Position numbers and translations under genes: made by a program | In this document: positions 9,242 to 17,922 of the stretch, piece after piece | Numbering within the stretch: the stretch's first letter is position 1 | Layout: each line of letters starts with the position of its first letter | Notes under the pieces: model-generated | What the model saw: the letters and a program-made list of their open reading frames with translations, nothing else | What the model was told of the DNA's origin: nothing | Databases searched by the model: none | DNA from: Planctomyces sp. | Lineage (GTDB): Bacteria > Planctomycetota > Planctomycetia > Planctomycetales > Planctomycetaceae | Length of the DNA stretch: 63,130 nucleotides | Direction of reading: 5' to 3' | Assembly (NCBI GenBank): GCA_016795105.1 | Contig: JAEUIH010000042.1 | Location: 1-63,130 of the forward strand

Positions 9242-11704
9242 TCAGGGAGTCGGTCTGACATCGTTCGCTGGCTTTACATCGTTCATACGATAAAGCGGAA
9301 GCAAACGATAGTAAACTTCCAGAGTTAATGTGGCGAGCGCAGTCGAATAGAGTCGTCCGCCGTATCGGCCCCATGGGTCATTTGGCTCCCAGCTGCCTGC
9401 CATTGGCCCCTGAGTGACCTGCTGCTCAACCAGAGTATCGCGAACCACGACATTCCAGGTCTCCCATGGCCGCCCGCCATATTGGTACATACTCAATGTT
9501 CCGTAATACCAGTAGTAGAAATTGAGGTCAGCGAGCCGAGGTGGATTCTGCATGAGATAGGCAACAGACTCCCGACTGGAGTCAGAATCACGAGGATACC
9601 CCAGCATTTGCTGACAAAACAGCGCCTCAGCAGTCATGACTGGCGTTACAGGCTCTGTGTCGCCATTCTTATTCGGTATGTTGCGGCGATATCCAAACAG
9701 TCCACCTTTTTCTCCCTGACGAACACTGGCCAGAAATGCATCCATTCGCTGCCGAACAAGCGGGTGAATTCTGACGCCCGCGATTTCGGCACTCTTCAGG
9801 GACATCAACTGCCAGCCGAACATGCTGACATCGCCTTCCTGTCCGAACTTATACCTCCAGCCCCCACTTTTGACGTCCTGCTGGCCCATCGTATATGTAA
9901 TCGCTCTGACCAGAGCATTTCGCAGTCGAAGATCGTCGACCCGGCGAAGTCCAAACGCCAGATCGTCAGCCACCATTCGGAGAAACGGACTTTGCACAGC
10001 CGTCAGTGCGGCTGGTGGTCCAAAAAAACCACCACCGTAAGTGCTGCCGATCAGTACAGCCAGTTCCTGAGGTTCCGAAAGCGTCAGTGGGTCAATCATC
10101 GGTCCAAGCACTGTTTCCTTCTGCATACCATAGGCTTCTGCCAGCGCATAGGTTGCCATGGCATGACAGTACATTCGGGCAAAATGTTCTGCTTTTCCGC
10201 TCAAACATCCATCTGATGTCTGTTGGCGTATCAGCCAGTCAAGTGCACGGTCCACGACGATCGCATATTTCCCCTGTTCTCCCTCCATCGTTTCATGCGT
10301 ATAGCCTGCACCAAGGAACGACAAAATCACGAGGGCTGTAACGCCGGTGTCCGCTTCACGTCCGGCAAAGTTTCGATCCACACCATTTTCATCCGTCTTC
10401 ACCTGGCCGGCTCCATGATCGGATGCGTCCCAGCGTCCATCAGCAGTCTGAACGGAGGCCAGCCATTTTAGGCTACGTTCGACTGCCTGTTCGGATTCGC
10501 GAGTACCACCGAATTTGCGGGCCGCTTCTCGCCTCTGCTCAATATCACGCAACTGATAGTTTGCAGGCGGATTGTCTCGACGCCGGATCGTGGGTAACGC
10601 ATCCTCAACAATCGGACTCGCCGTTGTCAGATCGGTACTGGTCGCAGGGGCCAGTCCTCCAATTCGAACATCCTCGTAGTCCGTGGAAAGCGGTGTCGGA
10701 GTTCTCGCCACCTGAAACGAGGGACGGGATGGCCGATCTGCCGGAGAATCATCCGGCGCACTTCGTGACTGTCGCGGTAGCCTCGGCTGAAACGAGGCCG
10801 ACTCAGATGGCTGCGGGACATTCACCGCAGTACCTGTACCTCCCAATTCCGACGGCACCGAAGCAATCATGGGAGCCGATTGCCGATCGATCTGATCCTG
10901 AGTCACATCGTCTGCCGGTCGAAGGTCGGGGGTTTCAGATTCCTGCGCCGGGACATTCATGGTCACATCCAGTGGATTCGATTCGGGTTCAAACTGCTGA
11001 GCACTGAACGCTGGCGCTTCACGAACGTCGGGGCGAGCCACGTCGGCTTCTGAACCCGGCGTCGGGCGAGTCCGTGACTTTTCGATTTCCGGGACATCGG
11101 ATTCATTTTGCTCAAAGACTGATTTTAGATCTGCAGCGGGATCCTCTGCGGCGGCCTGTTTGGGGCCTTCAACCCCCGCGTCTTCAGGACGCGCCATTCG
11201 GGGAATGGAACTTTCCTCGAACTGCGCAACGTCGTTCACGGTTGTATTCAGCGATTCAAACTGATCGGGGCTCCGTTCCGGCAACTCAGGAGTCGTCAAT
11301 TCCGGCGTTGCATCCGGAAATCTGAATAAGTCAATCTCCGGCTGAGACGGCAAGTCAGCAAGGGGAGTATTCCCGGATTCGCGTGCGTTCAGAGTCTGGT
11401 CACTTTCGACCAACAGCTCAAATTCCTGCTCCCTGGCACGTTCTGCCTGTTCCTCAGCGAATAGTTGTGCGGCTGCAACTGGATCAAAGACTTCCAGACC
11501 CAGAAAGCAGACACCATGGATCAGTATCGAAGCGGCAAGCGATTTTAGTGCAATGTGCCGATCACCCCATCGGGTCACAAGCATTGTCATGAGGTGCGCA
11601 GTTGAGGCGACCATGGTCACCACCAGAATCAAGGCAACAACGTCATCACCGTTGAGAGACTCACTGTGACTCAGTTTATACAGCAGTTGCCTCAGCGCAT
11701 TCAT
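9242..11704 (-). CDS. TonB-like membrane protein with alpha/alpha-toroid (prenyltransferase/squalene-cyclase-like) C-terminal domain
   Basis: The 820-residue protein has three parts. Residues 20-75 hold two transmembrane helices separated by a basic loop (TRWGDRH). The second, ASILIHGVCFLGLEVF, carries S59-xxx-H63, the spacing found in the TonB helix that contacts ExbB/ExbD (E. coli SVCIHGAVVAGL). Residues about 85-390 form a long Pro/Asp/Glu-rich linker, as in TonB. Residues about 400-805 are an alpha/alpha-toroid with QW-like motifs (QTADGRWDASD, GSWEPNDPWG) and GGRLYSTALATLTLEVYYR, as in squalene-cyclase/prenyltransferase repeat proteins. The catalytic DxDD of squalene-hopene cyclase was not seen, so an enzyme role is doubtful. 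Its ATG overlaps the exbD stop by 4 bp (ATGA), implying translational coupling. I infer a proton-motive-force-driven transducer with a toroid effector in the periplasm. Confidence 0.8.
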   Translation of the reverse strand: MNALRQLLYKLSHSESLNGDDVVALILVVTMVASTAHLMTMLVTRWGDRHIALKSLAASILIHGVCFLGLEVFDPVAAAQLFAEEQAERAREQEFELLVESDQTLNARESGNTPLADLPSQPEIDLFRFPDATPELTTPELPERSPDQFESLNTTVNDVAQFEESSIPRMARPEDAGVEGPKQAAAEDPAADLKSVFEQNESDVPEIEKSRTRPTPGSEADVARPDVREAPAFSAQQFEPESNPLDVTMNVPAQESETPDLRPADDVTQDQIDRQSAPMIASVPSELGGTGTAVNVPQPSESASFQPRLPRQSRSAPDDSPADRPSRPSFQVARTPTPLSTDYEDVRIGGLAPATSTDLTTASPIVEDALPTIRRRDNPPANYQLRDIEQRREAARKFGGTRESEQAVERSLKWLASVQTADGRWDASDHGAGQVKTDENGVDRNFAGREADTGVTALVILSFLGAGYTHETMEGEQGKYAIVVDRALDWLIRQQTSDGCLSGKAEHFARMYCHAMATYALAEAYGMQKETVLGPMIDPLTLSEPQELAVLIGSTYGGGFFGPPAALTAVQSPFLRMVADDLAFGLRRVDDLRLRNALVRAITYTMGQQDVKSGGWRYKFGQEGDVSMFGWQLMSLKSAEIAGVRIHPLVRQRMDAFLASVRQGEKGGLFGYRRNIPNKNGDTEPVTPVMTAEALFCQQMLGYPRDSDSSRESVAYLMQNPPRLADLNFYYWYYGTLSMYQYGGRPWETWNVVVRDTLVEQQVTQGPMAGSWEPNDPWGRYGGRLYSTALATLTLEVYYRLLPLYRMNDVKPANDVRPTP

Positions 11705-12126
11705 GGAGCAGACTCCCGCTCAACCGGCTGAAACGCCAGAGAGAATCGGCGAATCTGAAGCTCACGACAAAGGTCCATCACGTCAATCACTGCCTGAAAT
11801 CGCCCCTCTCCGTCCCCGCGAATCAGAACGGGCTGATCGGCCCATGCATCACGAGCGGCCGTCAGCTTCTGACGCAGCTCAGAGACGGTAACTGGAGTCC
11901 CATTCAATGCGAGATCGCCGGAACGAGATACCGTCACGACAAGCGGATCAGGCTGTCGGCTGATCGTCTCCATCGGGGTCGCTGTTGGCAAGTCAACATC
12001 GAATTTTTGTTCCAGCTCCGAAAAGCGCGCACCCACCATGAAGAAAATGATCAGCAGAAATACAATATCAATCATGGGAGTCAGGTTGAGTTGCGGTTCG
12101 TCGAGTGATTCAGTGCGAAGCGGCAT
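11701..12126 (-). CDS. exbD: ExbD/TolR-family biopolymer transport protein
   Basis: ExbD/TolR is the single-helix subunit that couples the proton channel to a periplasmic partner. The ATG at 12126 gives the family N-terminus PLRTESLDEPQLNLTP followed by MIDIVFLLIIFFMVG, with the proton-relay Asp at residue 20. An in-frame start at 12219 adds an Arg/Ser-rich stretch with no family match. The 141-residue length and periplasmic domain (VVTVSRSGDLALNG, PVLIRGDGEGRFQAVIDV) are typical. It overlaps the toroid gene by 4 bp and follows the transglutaminase gene by about 170 bp. No ExbB is in this cluster, so the channel subunit may be the one at 1063-2067 or encoded elsewhere. Confidence 0.93.
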   Translation of the reverse strand: MPLRTESLDEPQLNLTPMIDIVFLLIIFFMVGARFSELEQKFDVDLPTATPMETISRQPDPLVVTVSRSGDLALNGTPVTVSELRQKLTAARDAWADQPVLIRGDGEGRFQAVIDVMDLCRELQIRRFSLAFQPVERESAP

Positions 12127-12297
12127 GGGTGTTCTCGGACGACTGACGGTTAGGGGAATTCCGGTTCTGGATGATCGTTCAGATTTCAGGAAGCAACTCC
12201 GAGGGATTATAGGCCTCAAACCCCCTCAGAATGAAGTCGGTAATACGGCTCAACGCCAATCGCACGTCAGATTCGGGTCTGCACCGCGAGGATGATG

Positions 12298-13962
12298 TCA
12301 TTCTGGAGAATCTGCAAGGATGTCAACCTGTGCCTTTCCTATCAAATCAAGCAAAGGCAGGAAAAGCAGCAGACCGTCTCCACTGTCTTCGGTCAACCCC
12401 GAATCGGCGAGTCGCAGAGTGGTGGCGCCTGGCTGTCCCTGCTTTTTCGTGGAGTCATAGGGGATCCATTTTCCGTCGATCCATGCTTCTGCCCACATGT
12501 GAGCCATCAGCGATGATGTCCGTTCAACATACGTCAGACCAATCACAACCCGCGACGGAATTCCCGATGCCCTCATCATCGCTGCGAGTAATACGGCATG
12601 CTCCGTGCAGTCGCCCCTCATGGTCTTCGCCACTTCGGATGCTGGCTGACAAATGGTTGAAAATGGCGACGGCTTAAGATTCGCAAACAGGTAGCGGGAC
12701 ATCCGTCGACAGCCCTCCAGTGGATCGGCCACTGTACCGGCACTCAGGCGAGTCAGTCGATGGACCGCTTCATTGTCTGAAGTAATCAGCGGCGTTGAGA
12801 TCAAAAATTCCTCAGCGACTTCCTCGCTCGGTCGCAGCCTCGAGAATCCCTCCCGATGCCCCGTTTCAACGGGACTCAGCAGAGTTACGTTCACCTGATT
12901 CGGGGAGTCCGTCTCAACGGTCTGAAACAGGCTCTGCGGTATCACCAATTGTTGTCCCTGCGGAACCGAAATCCTCATTCGTGTGACTCGGCGAGTTTCA
13001 GGATTCGGAATTCCGTTCCGAACCGGGATCATCCCCGTCAACTCAACCTGCAGCCCCGCCGAATTTCCGGAACCAAGTGCTGTGGCTGCATCGGAACGCT
13101 CAAGAATCATCCGCCCCCCCATCAGAGGCTGTTCTGCCAGCACAACTTGATCCAGATCGTCCACATAAACAGCGTTCTTCTGATCAGGGGCGTCTTTGGG
13201 CCAATATTCGATGTGCTTTGCAACAAGCGCCTTTCCTTTTTTTGAACGAACGCCCTGACGTCCTTTGACACTGATCTGAATCTCGGCGATCGCTGCTGTC
13301 TCCGGAAACAAAACACTGACCGAAGACCGTCTCTGCGTTTGCTTAGTCACGAATTTCGGTAACCACGAGCTGATCGCAGGTGACCATGCCGGGGCAGGGG
13401 ACTGAATGATGCGAGTCCGCCGAGTCCCCTGAACTTTTTCATTCACCGAGTAATGAGAGAGATTTTCAACCCAGATACCGCTTCGTTCAATACTGTTTCC
13501 ATCGCCACCGGTCCTTCGCAGCGACCATCCCATGAGCTGACCGTCGGGCGTTTCTGTCGTTTCCAGCGTCGCAGAAAGCGAAAGATCACTTCCAAACCGC
13601 TTCAGAACCAGTCTCGTCTCTCGAATTCGACGAATCTGATGATTCGGTTTGCCAAATCCCACATGTTCAGACCGAATTCGTTCGTACCCAATGGGCTCGT
13701 CGTCAAACAAAATCCGGAACCATTCATCGTCTGGTGCTCCCGCAGGAATAATTTGAGCGGGCGGCTGTAACCCCCATAGACCAGCACCATTCGCTGTCGA
13801 TTCATGCCCCATCAGCAGGCACGCAGCGATCCAAAACCAGACCACCGGTTGAAAAGTACCGCGAATCACCCTGACAGGCGGCATTTGAGCAAGAAGTACA
13901 AGAAGCTGACGGGCGAGTCGCATCGGCTGGACTTCCGGAACGGCGTGGAGGAAAACATCCAT
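12298..13962 (-). CDS. Secreted transglutaminase-like cysteine protein
   Basis: This protein has a C-terminal transglutaminase-core (papain-like) domain with the full triad: Cys 452 in MRGDCTEHAVLLAA, His in SLMAHMWAEAW and Asp in WIPYDST. Bacterial relatives act as peptidases or amide-cross-linking enzymes in the envelope. Roughly 400 residues of mainly beta sequence precede it, as in other planctomycete transglutaminases. The N-terminus has a hydrophobic export segment (VVWFWIAACLLMG). The ATG at 13962 is chosen because GAGG lies 5 nt upstream; an ATG at 13983 is in frame. It is first in the minus-strand set with exbD, the toroid protein and the ASPIC lipoprotein. The 285 bp to the divergent gene at 14248 hold no other feature that I can see except presumed promoters. 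Confidence 0.88.
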   Translation of the reverse strand: MDVFLHAVPEVQPMRLARQLLVLLAQMPPVRVIRGTFQPVVWFWIAACLLMGHESTANGAGLWGLQPPAQIIPAGAPDDEWFRILFDDEPIGYERIRSEHVGFGKPNHQIRRIRETRLVLKRFGSDLSLSATLETTETPDGQLMGWSLRRTGGDGNSIERSGIWVENLSHYSVNEKVQGTRRTRIIQSPAPAWSPAISSWLPKFVTKQTQRRSSVSVLFPETAAIAEIQISVKGRQGVRSKKGKALVAKHIEYWPKDAPDQKNAVYVDDLDQVVLAEQPLMGGRMILERSDAATALGSGNSAGLQVELTGMIPVRNGIPNPETRRVTRMRISVPQGQQLVIPQSLFQTVETDSPNQVNVTLLSPVETGHREGFSRLRPSEEVAEEFLISTPLITSDNEAVHRLTRLSAGTVADPLEGCRRMSRYLFANLKPSPFSTICQPASEVAKTMRGDCTEHAVLLAAMMRASGIPSRVVIGLTYVERTSSLMAHMWAEAWIDGKWIPYDSTKKQGQPGATTLRLADSGLTEDSGDGLLLFLPLLDLIGKAQVDILADSPE

Positions 13963-14247
13963 GAGGTCCTCAGTATGGCACATTGTAGCGATTAAATCAG
14001 CAGGGAAATCTGTAGCAAAGATTCGCCGGAATCCGGCTGCAAGGGGGTCCGGACAGATTTCCCGGGCGGAATGATCGGGCGGATTGCCTGAATGAGGAAG
14101 TCAAATTGCCACTTCCCCTCAATTCCCACTCGTTCGTTCACATTTGCATGCTAGGTTTCTGAACGTCAGTCGAAATGGAAGCGCGACGAGTCCTGCCGAA
14201 CTTGAGACGGATCCAAATTTCTTTGGCCACAGCACCTGGAAACTGTC

Positions 14248-14943
14248 ATGGGCTTCCTAAAGAACTTCCTCAAATCAAATTACCGCGACGGCGATGCTCC
14301 ACACGGGCTCAGCAGTTTTCGCAATCTGTCAGAGGAACAGCTGGAAGCTCATATGAGCGTCGCTCGTTACGGAGACTTCACTCTGTCCGATGCGATTCGC
14401 CCATCATACAACCTTGAAGTCATTCCTCGAACTGGCTTTCGCCACGAGTGGTATGTGGATCAGGAATCCGGCGCACGAATTCCTGTTTTGATGGCTTCCG
14501 TCACTCGCGAAAAGCTCTTTGAAACGTTCCTGTCGTTACTGGATCCACTGGGCGAAACAGTCGATGTCGTGCTGGAAACCAGCCACGATAAATCCAGTGG
14601 ACAACATACGGATCTCTACCGCGAACAGATCGACATGCCAGTGCTGCAGAGCATTCTGTATGACTTTGAAGATCTGCTGATTGATGACGGCTGCTGCGGT
14701 ATTGCCATTTTGAATCCACGAAAGCCGGTCGAGATTCAGCTGGATGAACACAAATTGCTGTTCGTCTATGGCCATGAGAATTCTGAATACGAAGCAGCAT
14801 TCAAAACGAACGGCATAAAGTGCAATGAATCCATGCGATTCATCACTGAAGCCGAGCATGTTCATTCCTCCAGTGATGAGTATCAGCGGCGGTTCGGTCA
14901 GCTGTGCTATCACCTGGGGATCGATACGCACGACTTTGCGTAG
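14248..14943 (+). CDS. Conserved-looking hypothetical protein, cytoplasmic
   Basis: I do not recognise the family. The 231-residue protein has no signal peptide or membrane helix. It starts MGFLKNFLKSNYRDGD and has an acidic, well-ordered look with alternating strands and helices (VDVVLETSHDKSSG, YDFEDLLIDDGCCGIAILN, PVEIQLDEHKLLFVYG). The middle resembles single-domain planctomycete hypotheticals in which a short strand-rich core ends with an acidic C-terminus. Base use matches the neighbours, and there is a clean frame with stop TAG at 14941-14943. It is 29 bp ahead of the M14-like lipoprotein gene, so the two may be co-transcribed. Confidence 0.7.
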   Translation: MGFLKNFLKSNYRDGDAPHGLSSFRNLSEEQLEAHMSVARYGDFTLSDAIRPSYNLEVIPRTGFRHEWYVDQESGARIPVLMASVTREKLFETFLSLLDPLGETVDVVLETSHDKSSGQHTDLYREQIDMPVLQSILYDFEDLLIDDGCCGIAILNPRKPVEIQLDEHKLLFVYGHENSEYEAAFKTNGIKCNESMRFITEAEHVHSSSDEYQRRFGQLCYHLGIDTHDFA

Positions 14944-14960
14944 AGTTTTCCTTTATCATC

Positions 14961-14967
14961 AAGGAGG
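14961..14967 (+). promoter_or_regulatory. Strong Shine-Dalgarno site AAGGAGG
   Basis: A perfect AAGGAGG lies 5 nt before the ATG at 14973. It fixes the start of the lipoprotein gene there, rather than at an in-frame upstream codon (14904) that would overlap the preceding gene and hide the signal peptide. Confidence 0.85.
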
Positions 14968-14972
14968 CTTCG

Positions 14973-15932
14973 ATGGTGTGGTCCCCTCCACGGATTCGAA
15001 CCAGTCGTTCCCGCCTTGCGGGATTTGTCCTGTTGATGCTCTGTTCCGGAGCCAGCGGTTGTGCATTAAAGCCTTCCATGCTGGCTTCGATGCATGCGCA
15101 GCTGGCGGATCGAAACGCACAACTCGTGTCACGCAATCAGACTCCAAAGTTTGATGATCCTCCCGCTCCTCGTATCGCTGCTACCGGAGCTGCTCCCGGA
15201 GTGATTTCCGCACCGAAACCCTTCGCATGGGAACGTGTTGGACAGTCCGCCGGAAAACGGCCGTTCCAACGACTCACCGTCGGTCAGGATGGCTTCCGTA
15301 CACTCGTTGTTGGCAGCGTCGGTGGAAATGATCCCGCGGCCGTAGGATTTGTGGACGAACTCGCAAAATATCTCCACAACAACTCGCTGATTCTGGCAGG
15401 CTTTGAATCCACCGTGGTCCGCACTCTCAATCCTGATGGCGAATCCAATCGAAAGCTGACGAATCAGGATGGTATCTATATCAACCATCAGTTCCTGAAG
15501 TCGTCAAACAACAGTGCATCTACCAAACAGACCGCAGAAGTAAGATTTCTGCTGCAGCAGGTGGAGAGTGTTCGACCACAAAGGATCGTTCATATCCGCT
15601 CCGTTCAGGGAAACCGAGGTATGATCGCGGCCAGCAAAAATGCCGCAATCATCGGACGTGAAATCGCGGAATGGCTCGAGTTCGAATTTGTCGAACTGCC
15701 GGGCAAAGCAAAAGATGGAACGCTGGAACGCTATTTCGCAGAGCAGGGTGAAAATCAAATCATCATGTTCGGCATCCCGGAATCACTCAAGGGCGTTGAT
15801 CTCTGGGATACCTGCAGCGACGCTGCTCTGAATCTCCTGCTCAAGGAAAACTTCAGTACTCGTGAGCTTGCCAGAAAACAAAAGTCACCTGGCGCCGCAA
15901 ATCGAAATCTTGGCGATTCAGCAAATCCCTGA
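14973..15932 (+). CDS. Lipoprotein with degenerate M14 carboxypeptidase/deacylase-like domain
   Basis: The 319-residue protein begins with a lipoprotein signal (FVLLMLCSGASGC, Cys 30), so it is an exported, lipid-anchored protein. The body resembles zinc carboxypeptidases of the MpaA/succinylglutamate-desuccinylase type. RTLVVGSVGGNDP stands where GxHGxEP is expected. NPDGESNRKLTNQDGIYINHQF matches the M14 pattern NPDG...TNxxGxDLNRNF, and RIVHIRS matches the strand with the third ligand. The HxxE zinc ligands are replaced by V-G-G-N, and the Asn-Arg of the substrate pocket by Asn-His. It is therefore probably a non-catalytic binding protein, possibly for peptidoglycan peptides (inference). 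A strong AAGGAGG supports the start. Confidence 0.7.
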   Translation: MVWSPPRIRTSRSRLAGFVLLMLCSGASGCALKPSMLASMHAQLADRNAQLVSRNQTPKFDDPPAPRIAATGAAPGVISAPKPFAWERVGQSAGKRPFQRLTVGQDGFRTLVVGSVGGNDPAAVGFVDELAKYLHNNSLILAGFESTVVRTLNPDGESNRKLTNQDGIYINHQFLKSSNNSASTKQTAEVRFLLQQVESVRPQRIVHIRSVQGNRGMIAASKNAAIIGREIAEWLEFEFVELPGKAKDGTLERYFAEQGENQIIMFGIPESLKGVDLWDTCSDAALNLLLKENFSTRELARKQKSPGAANRNLGDSANP

Positions 15933-15988
15933 ACACTCAGAGGCTATGTTCGCGGTTTTTGAATTCGAATCGCAGGTAACGTTGACGT

Positions 15989-16077
15989 TTTGACCACGGA
16001 ACATGCGGAAGAGACGGAAGAATCGCAGGGGTGCCCGATTGTGGTCTTTCGTGTGGTTCGTGTCTTTCGTGGTTACC
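15989..16077. repeat. Dispersed inverted-arm repeat, full copy (R2)
   Basis: The left arm TTGACCACGGAACATGCGG and right arm TTTCGTGTCTTTCGTGGTTA are imperfect inverted repeats about 90 bp end to end. A second full copy in the same orientation is at 17834-17922, and half copies are at 16307 and 29575. The preceding GAATTCGAATCGCAGG is shared with the copy at 16307, so the element may extend to about 15961. It sits in the 741-bp gap 15933-16673, which holds no convincing gene. Confidence 0.75.
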
Positions 16078-16141
16078 AATCGAGCTGCATGAAACATTGA
16101 TCAATTGCAGAACGTCAAGACAGAACCTGCCGGCGATTCAG

Positions 16142-16233
16142 GCCCGGGGGGCCGATACATTGTCAGCCCGTGGCGTAAGTCACGGGTTTTAGAACCAGAC
16201 AGCAGCACAAAAGCCCGGAGGGCTGACACATTG
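16142..16233. repeat. Pair of GCCCGG-GGGC repeats (R6)
   Basis: GCCCGGGGGGCCGATACATTG at 16142 and GCCCGGAGGGCTGACACATTG at 16213 are direct copies about 71 bp apart. Each has a small GCCC/GGGC palindrome. Between them CCCGTGGCGTAAGTCACGGG forms another short inverted repeat. No gene is evident here. Confidence 0.6.
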
Positions 16234-16306
16234 CGACTTTCCTTTACTGGGTTTTACATCTCGAAACCGAGGAGTATTGAATTCGAATCGCGGGCAGGGA
16301 TGTTGC

Positions 16307-16347
16307 TTTTAACCACGGAATACGCGGATGACACGGATGAATCGCCG
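16307..16347. repeat. Half copy of the R2 repeat (left arm)
   Basis: TTTTAACCACGGAATACGCGG followed by ATGACACGGATGAATCGCC matches the left arm of R2, including the upstream GAATTCGAATCGCGGG shared with the copy at 15989. The right arm is missing. Confidence 0.65.
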
Positions 16348-16475
16348 AGGGATGCCGGAGTGCCTGATAGCGGGTATGAAACAACATCGACGGTTTTGGC
16401 TGAAGGATCATTCTCCCCATCATGCTCAGCACAGACGTCATCAGTCGTCGAGGATAATTCCTTACCTGCCATTCC

Positions 16476-16574
16476 CCTCCGTGGCTCCGTGTCATTGTGC
16501 GCCACACTCATTGCCTGACAAGAACGCCTGAGGATTCGGATTTGGCGCACGGAGCCACAACGACACAGAGAGAG
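16476..16574. repeat. Imperfect inverted repeat, about 30-bp arms
   Basis: CCTCCGTGGCTCCGTGTCAT at 16476 and its continuation pair with TGGCGCACGGAGCCACAACG near 16543, separated by about 38 bp. It lies about 100 bp before the DegT gene. It could be a terminator-like or leader hairpin, or another mobile palindrome family. Confidence 0.55.
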
Positions 16575-16673
16575 GTCCAAGTGGCAAGGCAGAGTTGGTT
16601 CTTTCGAGCGGGTTGAGTCTAATGCTTTTCCAGGGACTTCATTGGAAGACCCCAGGACTACAGGGGGAGGTGA

Positions 16674-17771
16674 ATGCAGGTAAAATTGAATGATCTGTCG
16701 AGGTCCTCGGAGGAACTGACAGCGAAGATTCAGGCCGCTGTGATCGGCGTTGTGGATTCCGGATGGTACGTGCACGGACACCAGCACGAACGATTTGAGC
16801 ACGAGTTTGCTCGCTGGTGTGGCCTCGAACATGCCATCGGCGTCGCCTCCGGAACCGATGCGATTGAACTCGCGCTGAGGGCACTGGGATGCGGACCGGG
16901 AGATCGAGTTGCAACGGTTGCTAATGCCGGCGGTTATGCCACACTCGCTGCGCTCGCCGTTGGCTGCTTTCCCGTGTTCGTTGACATCGATCAACGACTC
17001 AACATGTGCCCTGATGATCTTGCCAGGGTGTTAAGGTCATGCCCTGAGATCAAAGTCGTCGTCGTTACACATCTCTACGGACAACTGGCCCAAATAGATG
17101 CCATTCAAAATGTGGTTCGGACGGCCGGCATAAAGCTCGTCGAAGATTGTGCTCAGGCTCATGGCGCTTCCTTGAATGGTCGTCTGGCTGGTTCCTTCAG
17201 TGATGCCGGATGCTTCAGTTTTTACCCCACGAAGAATCTCGGTGGCATGGGTGACGGTGGTGCTGTCGTTACTGCAGATGTGGGTGTCGCAGATCGACTG
17301 CGAAGACTTCGTCAATATGGCTGGGGAAGACGGTACCACGTCGAGCTGTCCGGCGGCCGGAATTCTCGTCTGGATGAAATCCAGGCTGCGATCCTGCGAA
17401 TCAAGTTGCCCCACGTTCATCGGTGGAATACCGAACGTCGCCGAATTGCCGAACGTTACCACGAGGCTGCTTCGGGAACGAACCTGTTGTTTCCTTCACG
17501 CGGAGGCGCCGAAGATTATGTTGCTCATCTGTGCGTGGCGCGTCATCCGGACAGGGATACGTTTCGCGATCGTCTGTTGCAAAGAGGAATCGCCACTGAC
17601 ATTCACTTTCCGATACTCGACGTGCAGCATGCCAGTCTGAATCTGCAGCAGCGGAGTCTGCCAATGGCTGAGCAGGCGTGTCGCGAGATCGTAACGTTGC
17701 CTTGTTTTCCAGGCATGCAACCGGATGAGGTTGATTATGTGTGCGAAGCCATCCGGGAGTGCGGCGTGTAG
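16674..17771 (+). CDS. DegT/DnrJ/EryC1/StrS-family sugar aminotransferase (FdtB/QdtB-like)
   Basis: This PLP enzyme probably converts a keto-sugar nucleotide to an amino sugar. The 365 residues have the full family signature: GVASGTDAIELALRALG (phosphate site), VEDCAQAHGA and FSFYPTKNLGGMGDGGAVVT with the PLP lysine at residue 187. The C-terminal part has RLDEIQAAILRIKL and VTLPCFPGM. A run AGGGGGAGG lies just before the ATG. The next gene encodes the acetyltransferase/3,4-ketoisomerase partner, so a dTDP-3-amino-3,6-dideoxyhexose route (Fuc3NAc or Qui3NAc type) is likely. The glucose-1-phosphate thymidylyltransferase and 4,6-dehydratase are not in the window. Copies of R2 in the same orientation flank the gene on both sides. 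Confidence 0.93.
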   Translation: MQVKLNDLSRSSEELTAKIQAAVIGVVDSGWYVHGHQHERFEHEFARWCGLEHAIGVASGTDAIELALRALGCGPGDRVATVANAGGYATLAALAVGCFPVFVDIDQRLNMCPDDLARVLRSCPEIKVVVVTHLYGQLAQIDAIQNVVRTAGIKLVEDCAQAHGASLNGRLAGSFSDAGCFSFYPTKNLGGMGDGGAVVTADVGVADRLRRLRQYGWGRRYHVELSGGRNSRLDEIQAAILRIKLPHVHRWNTERRRIAERYHEAASGTNLLFPSRGGAEDYVAHLCVARHPDRDTFRDRLLQRGIATDIHFPILDVQHASLNLQQRSLPMAEQACREIVTLPCFPGMQPDEVDYVCEAIRECGV

Positions 17772-17833
17772 TTTCCAGACCGGCACTCCACTGGCGTAAT
17801 GCAAAATGGGGGCGAGTGCAGGCAGGGCTGGCG

Positions 17834-17922
17834 TTTTGACCACGGAAGACGCGGACTAGACGGAAGAATCGCAGAAGTACACGATTTTGTTTTTTCGTGT
17901 GGTTCGTGACTTTCGTGGTTAC
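17834..17922. repeat. Dispersed inverted-arm repeat, full copy (R2)
   Basis: TTTTGACCACGGAAGACGCGG and, about 50 bp on, TTCGTGTGGTTCGTGACTTT plus CGTGGTTAC repeat the arms of the copy at 15989 in the same orientation. The rest of the 291-bp gap 17772-18062 shows nothing else recognisable. Confidence 0.75.

Noticed and set aside
9482-10216. 244-codon plus-strand frame inside the toroid gene
   Set aside because: No recognisable domain; the minus-strand toroid motifs are unambiguous.
9242-11704. Squalene-hopene cyclase enzyme
   Set aside because: The toroid shares the fold, but no DxDD or full QW set was seen, and the N-terminal TonB-like helix and linker do not fit a cyclase.
16254-16994. 246-codon minus-strand frame over the repeat region and start of the DegT gene
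   Set aside because: It spans repeats and runs against the well-conserved aminotransferase N-terminus.
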